From NCBI RefSeq assembly GCF_900100155.1, contig NZ_FMTP01000001.1:1-64000 (forward strand): a stretch of 64,000 bases of DNA. The letters are read 5' to 3'. This document shows positions 60,268 to 64,000 of the stretch, piece by piece (positions within the stretch are counted from its first letter, which is position 1; each line of letters starts with the position of its first letter). This stretch comes from Ancylobacter rudongensis (GTDB lineage Bacteria; Pseudomonadota; Alphaproteobacteria; Rhizobiales; Xanthobacteraceae). The notes beneath the pieces were generated by a model. The model was given only the letters and a program-made list of their open reading frames with translations. It did not search any database and was not told the origin of the DNA. The translations under genes and the position numbers were made by a program.

Positions 60268-60534
60268 TCAGGAGGGGTCCCGGACGATGACCGGCGGGGC
60301 GTTGCACGGCAAGGTGACGCAACTCGGATTGGGGTTGAGCTGACGGGCGGCCGGGGTCGGCTGCGCTGCGGGCTGGTAGGTCTTCGGCGGCTGGCCAGCC
60401 TGCTTCGGAGTGGGAGTCGTCGCGCCCGGATTGCGCAAGCCGGGATTGCCCGAATATTGCGCCGTGACGACGCTTGCACTGGCGCAGAGCGCCAGCGCGG
60501 TGAGGATGGCCGTGACGGGAAGACGGTTGTTCAT
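60268..60534 (-). CDS. Small exported proline-rich protein
   Basis: An 88-residue precursor with a clear signal peptide (MNNRLPVTAILTALALCASA, cleavage after VVTA) and a Pro/Gln/Thr-rich mature part. Two cysteines lie near the end (PSCVTLPCNAPP) and may form a disulfide. I recognise no family. Short exported proteins of this type are common in Hyphomicrobiales. Confidence 0.6.
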   Translation of the reverse strand: MNNRLPVTAILTALALCASASVVTAQYSGNPGLRNPGATTPTPKQAGQPPKTYQPAAQPTPAARQLNPNPSCVTLPCNAPPVIVRDPS

Positions 60535-60815
60535 GGCATGTCCTTGCACGGTACCCGCTGACTAATCAAGCGCGCCGGCCACCCGGGTCAAGGGCCGGGA
60601 TAAAGGGGCCGTCGTCAAGGGCCCGCCGTCACCGCCCGTGGCGGATGCGCGCCCCGCGCGGGCCGGCTTTCCCGGCCGCGTTCCGCTTGCCTCATCGGCC
60701 TACCTTCCCGCTCCCTGAGCCTGCCCCATCGTCCGCTCCCGGCGTGGCGAGGCTACGGAACTGTTCTGCCTAAATGGCGTTCACTCTTCACATTTTGTGA
60801 TCAGAGGGCCATCAA
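60535..60815. other. Divergent gap between two small exported-protein genes
   Basis: The region has 281 bases without a supported gene. It separates the leftward proline-rich protein from the rightward PepSY-like protein and should hold both promoters. I see no clear operator or hairpin. Confidence 0.3.
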
Positions 60816-61127
60816 ATGAAGCACGTTCTGCCCATTCTTGCTGCGGTTGCGATCGCTGTTCCCGCCTGGGCCCAGACCCCGCCGGCCGCTCAGGATCCCG
60901 CCACCCCCGCTGTGACCACCGAGAGCGCGGCCCAGCCGGCAATGCCCGCCAAGGGCGCCAACAGCTTCACCGAGGCGCAGGCCAAGGAGCGCATCGAGGC
61001 GCGTGGCTTTTCCAATGTGACCGGCCTCGCCAAGGACGCCGATGGCGTCTGGCGCGGCAAGGCCATGAAGGCCGGCGCCCCGCATGACGTCGCGCTCGAC
61101 TATCAGGGCAACGTCTTTCCGAACTGA
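60816..61127 (+). CDS. Exported PepSY-like small protein
   Basis: A 103-residue precursor with a signal peptide (MKHVLPILAAVAIAVPAWAQ). After a Pro/Ala-rich linker it has one PepSY-like unit: EAQAKERIEARGFSNVTGLA, then KDADGVWRGKAMKAG and VALDYQGNV. Such domains are small alpha/beta folds in the periplasm, often modulating peptidases or binding ligands. It lies 44 bases before the YflT-like stress gene in the same direction. Confidence 0.72.
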   Translation: MKHVLPILAAVAIAVPAWAQTPPAAQDPATPAVTTESAAQPAMPAKGANSFTEAQAKERIEARGFSNVTGLAKDADGVWRGKAMKAGAPHDVALDYQGNVFPN

Positions 61128-61171
61128 ATGTAACCAGGATCCCCGACAGGATCCGCTGGGAGGACCCCATC

Positions 61172-61810
61172 ATGGCGACCGTTTCCGGACTTTTCGACAA
61201 TTATGACGACGCCCTCACGGCCGTGAACAAGCTTCAGGCGCTGGGCATCGACCGCGCCCAGATCAGCCTCGTCGCCAACAATGCCGACGACTGGTATGGC
61301 CGCGACACCACGGCCACGCGGACCGAGACCCGCACCGAGGCGCATGACGAGAGCCATGCGGGCGAGGGCGCGGCGACCGGCGCCGGCATCGGTGCCGTGC
61401 TCGGCGGCGCCGGCGGCCTGCTCACCGGCCTTGGCCTGATGGCCATTCCCGGCGTCGGCCCGGTGGTGGCGGCCGGCTGGCTGGTGGCGACCGGGGCGGG
61501 CCTGGTCGCCGGTGCGGCGGCCGGTGGCGCCGTCGGTGGCATGGTCGGCGCGATGACCTCCGAGGGCGTGCCCGAGGAGCGGGCGCATGTCTATGCCGAG
61601 GGCGTGCGCCGCGGCGGCACCGTCGTCTCCGCCCGCGTTCCCGACGAGCATGAGGCTGAGGCCCAGGCCATTCTCGACGACGAGGCCGCGGTCGACGTCA
61701 CGGCGCGCGAGCGCCTGTATCGCGACGAGGGCTGGACCCGCTTCGACCCCGAGGCGCCGGCCTATACCGCGCCGGAAGTCCAGAAGGAGCGCGCCCGCTA
61801 TCGCGCGTGA
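61172..61810 (+). CDS. YflT/general-stress-protein-17M-like protein with glycine-rich hydrophobic core
   Basis: A 212-residue protein. The N-terminus TVSGLFDNYDDALTAVNKLQ followed by IDRAQISLVANN matches the heat-induced stress protein YflT domain. A Gly/Ala-rich hydrophobic middle (GAGIGAVLGGAGGLLTGLGL to about residue 130) is likely membrane-associating. The second alpha/beta part includes YAEGVRRGGTVVSARVPDEH. It probably acts in envelope or general stress. GGGAGGA precedes the ATG and a terminator follows. Confidence 0.78.
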   Translation: MATVSGLFDNYDDALTAVNKLQALGIDRAQISLVANNADDWYGRDTTATRTETRTEAHDESHAGEGAATGAGIGAVLGGAGGLLTGLGLMAIPGVGPVVAAGWLVATGAGLVAGAAAGGAVGGMVGAMTSEGVPEERAHVYAEGVRRGGTVVSARVPDEHEAEAQAILDDEAAVDVTARERLYRDEGWTRFDPEAPAYTAPEVQKERARYRA

Positions 61811-61830
61811 CGCTCGCTTCACCGATCAGG

Positions 61831-61864
61831 ATGCCGGGCTCGAAAGGGCCCGGCATTTTCTTTT
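61831..61864 (+). terminator. Rho-independent terminator after the YflT-like gene
   Basis: ATGCCGGGC (61831-61839) pairs with GCCCGGCAT (61848-61856) around TCGAAAGG, followed by TTTCTTTT. It is 21 bases after the stop codon. Confidence 0.9.
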
Positions 61865-62029
61865 GCGCGGTTGCTGCAAGGCCAAATCTGCATCCGATTT
61901 AGGCAGGCTTAATTCTAAAGCAGACAACCAAGCTTCGCCTCTTGGCGATACTCCCCCCGGGTGTCGCGCCCTTAACCTGCCCTGCGTGTCGATGGAAGTC
62001 GGCGCGCGGATCAGGACAAAGGTGCGTAA

Positions 62030-63349
62030 ATGACGGCGAATCCCTTCCATCTCGCCTGGTTTCTCCAGGGCTCCAGCATCCAGGCCTGGGGCGAGCCGTG
62101 GACCGGCAATATCGGCCAGGACTGGATGGGTGCCGATCTCTTCGTCGACCTCGTGCGCTCGATGGAGCGGGCCTGCTTCGACTATCTCCTGATCGAGGAT
62201 TCGATCTATGTCGGCGAGAACTGGCAGAATTCGCGCGACATCTTCCTGAAGGGCGGCATCTGCATTCCCCGGCAGGAGCCGAGCGTTGTCGCCACCCTGC
62301 TGGCCGCCTCCACCCGCAAGCTCGGCATCGTGCCGACCCTCTCCACCTTCGCCTACCACCCCTACCTGACCGCCCGCATCGTCTCATCGCTCGACCAGAT
62401 TTCCGGCGGACGGGCCGGCTGGAACATGGTGACCGGCTCCTCCGATTTCTCCGCCCAGAATTTCGGCATGGACAAGCTGCCCGAGCACGACCAGCGCTAT
62501 GTCATGGCGGAGGAATATATCGACATCGTCAAGGCGCTGTGGGGCTCGTGGGAGCCGGGCGCCATCATCAACGACCTTGAGAACGGCGTGCTGATCGACC
62601 CGGCCAAGGTCCACACCATCGACTATAAGGGCGCCCATTACGCCTCGCGCGGGCCGCTCAATTCCGGGCCCTGCCCGCAGGGGCTGCCTGTCATCGCGCA
62701 GGCCGGCGGCTCGAAGAGCGGCCGCAAGATCGCCGCCACCCATGCCGACACCATCGTCGCCGCGCCGAACGGCGTCGCCGCGATGAAGCAGTACCGCGAC
62801 GATGTGCGCGCCCAGATGGCCGGGATGGGGCGCAACCCCGACGACTGCAAGATCCTGTTCCTGCTCTCGCCCATCGTCGCCGAGACCGAGGACCAGGCGA
62901 AATGGGCGGCCGAGCAGCGCCGGGTCTCCGCCGCGCAGAATCTCGACGCGCGCATGGCCCGCTTCGGCTGGAGCACCAATCTCGACCTCTCCAGCCTCGA
63001 CCTCGACACGCCGGTGAGCCAGCTCAGCCTGACCACCAATGGCCACCAGTCCTCGCTCTCGCAATTCCTCACCCGCGCCGGCGACAAGCCGCTGCGCGAG
63101 GCGATGATCGACCATGTCAGCTGCGGCTATTGCGTCGATGTCGTCGGCACGCCGGACAGCGTCGCCAGCCAGATGGACGAGATCATGCAGGAGATCGGCG
63201 GCGACGGCTTCCTCATCGCGCTGTCGGATGTCTCGCGCCGCTCCGTCTCCACCATCACCGACGGGCTGGTGCCGGTGCTGCAGCGCCGCGGCCTGACCCG
63301 CCGCGCCTATGAGCATCAGCATCTGCGCGACACGCTGACCGAGTTCTGA
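62030..63349 (+). CDS. NtaA/SnaA/DszA-family flavin-dependent monooxygenase
   Basis: A 439-residue luciferase-like protein. FHLAWFLQGSSIQAWGEPWT and then YLLIEDSIYVGE start the fold. LDQISGGRAGWNMVTGSSDF followed by AQNFGMD is the NtaA/DszA signature region, and PVIAQAGGSKSGRKIAATHA is near the flavin phosphate site. It would use FMNH2 from a separate reductase to oxidise a substrate. Relatives cleave nitrilotriacetate, EDTA, dibenzothiophene sulfone or alkylated sulfur compounds. A binding-protein gene follows 44 bases later, suggesting an uptake-and-oxidation operon running out of the window. Confidence 0.9.
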   Translation: MTANPFHLAWFLQGSSIQAWGEPWTGNIGQDWMGADLFVDLVRSMERACFDYLLIEDSIYVGENWQNSRDIFLKGGICIPRQEPSVVATLLAASTRKLGIVPTLSTFAYHPYLTARIVSSLDQISGGRAGWNMVTGSSDFSAQNFGMDKLPEHDQRYVMAEEYIDIVKALWGSWEPGAIINDLENGVLIDPAKVHTIDYKGAHYASRGPLNSGPCPQGLPVIAQAGGSKSGRKIAATHADTIVAAPNGVAAMKQYRDDVRAQMAGMGRNPDDCKILFLLSPIVAETEDQAKWAAEQRRVSAAQNLDARMARFGWSTNLDLSSLDLDTPVSQLSLTTNGHQSSLSQFLTRAGDKPLREAMIDHVSCGYCVDVVGTPDSVASQMDEIMQEIGGDGFLIALSDVSRRSVSTITDGLVPVLQRRGLTRRAYEHQHLRDTLTEF

Positions 63350-63393
63350 CCCCCCAGCACCGAACCCTCGCCCCTCACCAGGACACGACGCCG

Positions 63394-64000
63394 ATGATCA
63401 CATGCCTGCCGCATCATCCTCTCCGCCGGGTCCGCCGGGCCGGTGCCTTCGCCCTCGGCGTGCTCATCGCCAGCGCCGGCCTGTCGGCCGCCTCCGCCGA
63501 AAAGCTCAAGCTGGGCAATGAGGGCGTCTACCCCCCGTTCTCCATGGTCGAGGCCTCGGGCACGCTCACCGGCATGGAGCCGGAGCTGGCGCGCGAAATG
63601 TGCAAGCGCATCGGCGCCAACTGCGAGATCGTGGTCATGGACTTCAAGGCCCTGATCCCGTCCATGCTGCAGGGCAAGTTCGACGGCATCGTCACCCAGA
63701 TCTCGCCGACCCCCGAGCGGGTGGAGAAGGCCCTCTTCGCCACGCCGATCGTCTATAATCCGGCGACCTTCATCGTGAAGAAGGACAGCAACTACACGCT
63801 CACCAAGGAAGGCGTCACCGGCAAGGGCCTGCGCATCGCCCTGCAGCGCGGCGCCTCGATGGTGCCCTACATCCACAAGCACTTCGGCAAGGACACCTTC
63901 GTCGAGGTCTATTACGACAATCCCGACCAGATGAAGCTCGACCTGCTCGCGGGCCGGCTCGACCTCGTCTTCGATTCCAAGATCAACTGGACGCTGGAGC
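63394..64000 (+). CDS. Amino-acid-type periplasmic substrate-binding protein (family 3), 3' end outside window
   Basis: The first 202 residues are present. A signal peptide runs to about residue 35 (cleavage near SAASAEK). KLKLGNEGVYPPFSMVEASG, then TGMEPELAREMCKRIGANCE and KFDGIVTQISPTPERVEKAL, are the classical start of SBP_bac_3 proteins for polar amino acids and related compounds. Permease and ATPase genes are expected beyond the window. ATG 63394 follows CCAGGACACGACGCCG. Confidence 0.9.
   Translation, partial: MITCLPHHPLRRVRRAGAFALGVLIASAGLSAASAEKLKLGNEGVYPPFSMVEASGTLTGMEPELAREMCKRIGANCEIVVMDFKALIPSMLQGKFDGIVTQISPTPERVEKALFATPIVYNPATFIVKKDSNYTLTKEGVTGKGLRIALQRGASMVPYIHKHFGKDTFVEVYYDNPDQMKLDLLAGRLDLVFDSKINWTLE

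Noticed and set aside
61865..62029. Possible SAM-type riboswitch before the flavin monooxygenase
   Set aside because: The leader is only about 165 bases after the terminator, and I could not match it to a known riboswitch consensus by eye.
1..64000. CRISPR arrays, tRNA/rRNA genes, prophage or integrase-type attachment sites
   Set aside because: I looked for regularly spaced repeats, tRNA-like cloverleaf ends and phage or integrase proteins and saw none. Only the IS relics at the left are mobile-element sequence.

Overview
The window is high-GC, densely coded DNA that fits an alphaproteobacterium of the order Hyphomicrobiales (Rhizobiales). The main reasons are a cyclic beta-1,2-glucan synthase of about 2,850 residues (NdvB/ChvB type), a PhaA-G cation/proton antiporter operon with fused A and B subunits, an Agrobacterium-PhrB-type iron-sulfur photolyase, and many ABC importers for small organic compounds. 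A Xanthobacteraceae-like genus is a guess only. I found no tRNA, rRNA, CRISPR array or phage genes.

Layout. 1-595: the end of an IS3-family element abutting the relic of an IS481-family transposase. 595-6558: an accessory island of two divergent arms, SGNH hydrolase, NodU-type carbamoyltransferase and SxtJ-like membrane protein leftward, and DUF5989 peptide, second SGNH hydrolase and MBOAT acyltransferase rightward. It looks like a carbamoylation/acylation cassette for a glycan or other surface product. It ends at the relic of an IS5-type transposase (6559-6965). 7127-15688: cyclic glucan synthase. 15974-16813: an alpha/beta hydrolase.

17231-22209: GntR regulator and RbsABC-type sugar importer with a DJ-1/PfpI protein. 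22408-31453: a nine-gene leftward operon (cyclase-family hydrolase, amidase, CDA-fold deaminase, PotABCD-type importer, AtzA/TrzA-like amidohydrolase, creatininase-family amidohydrolase) with a divergent LysR regulator. This looks like uptake and stepwise hydrolysis of a nitrogen-rich, probably heterocyclic compound. 32815-40896: a second LysR regulator, divergent from a PLP lyase of the D-cysteine desulfhydrase/L-cysteate sulfo-lyase family, a DegT-type aminotransferase, an Asp/Glu-racemase-family protein, a taurine/sulfonate-type importer and a dehydrogenase very like sulfopropanediol 3-dehydrogenase HpsN. Together they suggest growth on C3 sulfonates such as 2,3-dihydroxypropanesulfonate or cysteate.

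41086-42806: iron-sulfur photolyase with its DUF2256 partner. 42829-48074: a terminal cytochrome oxidase cluster (subunit II, a fused subunit I-III, CtaG, and small membrane proteins). 48264-50546: an FdhF/YdeP-type molybdopterin oxidoreductase. 51244-52632: an Nramp-fold transporter lacking the canonical metal-binding motifs, followed by a strong terminator. 53176-59103: the Pha antiporter operon. 59130-61810: small genes (flavin-nucleotide-binding-like protein, BrnA-like antitoxin, exported proteins, a YflT-like stress protein). 62030-64000: an NtaA/DszA-type flavin monooxygenase and the start of an amino-acid-type periplasmic binding protein, cut by the window end.

All assignments come from reading translated sequence and recalling family motifs. 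No database search was run.
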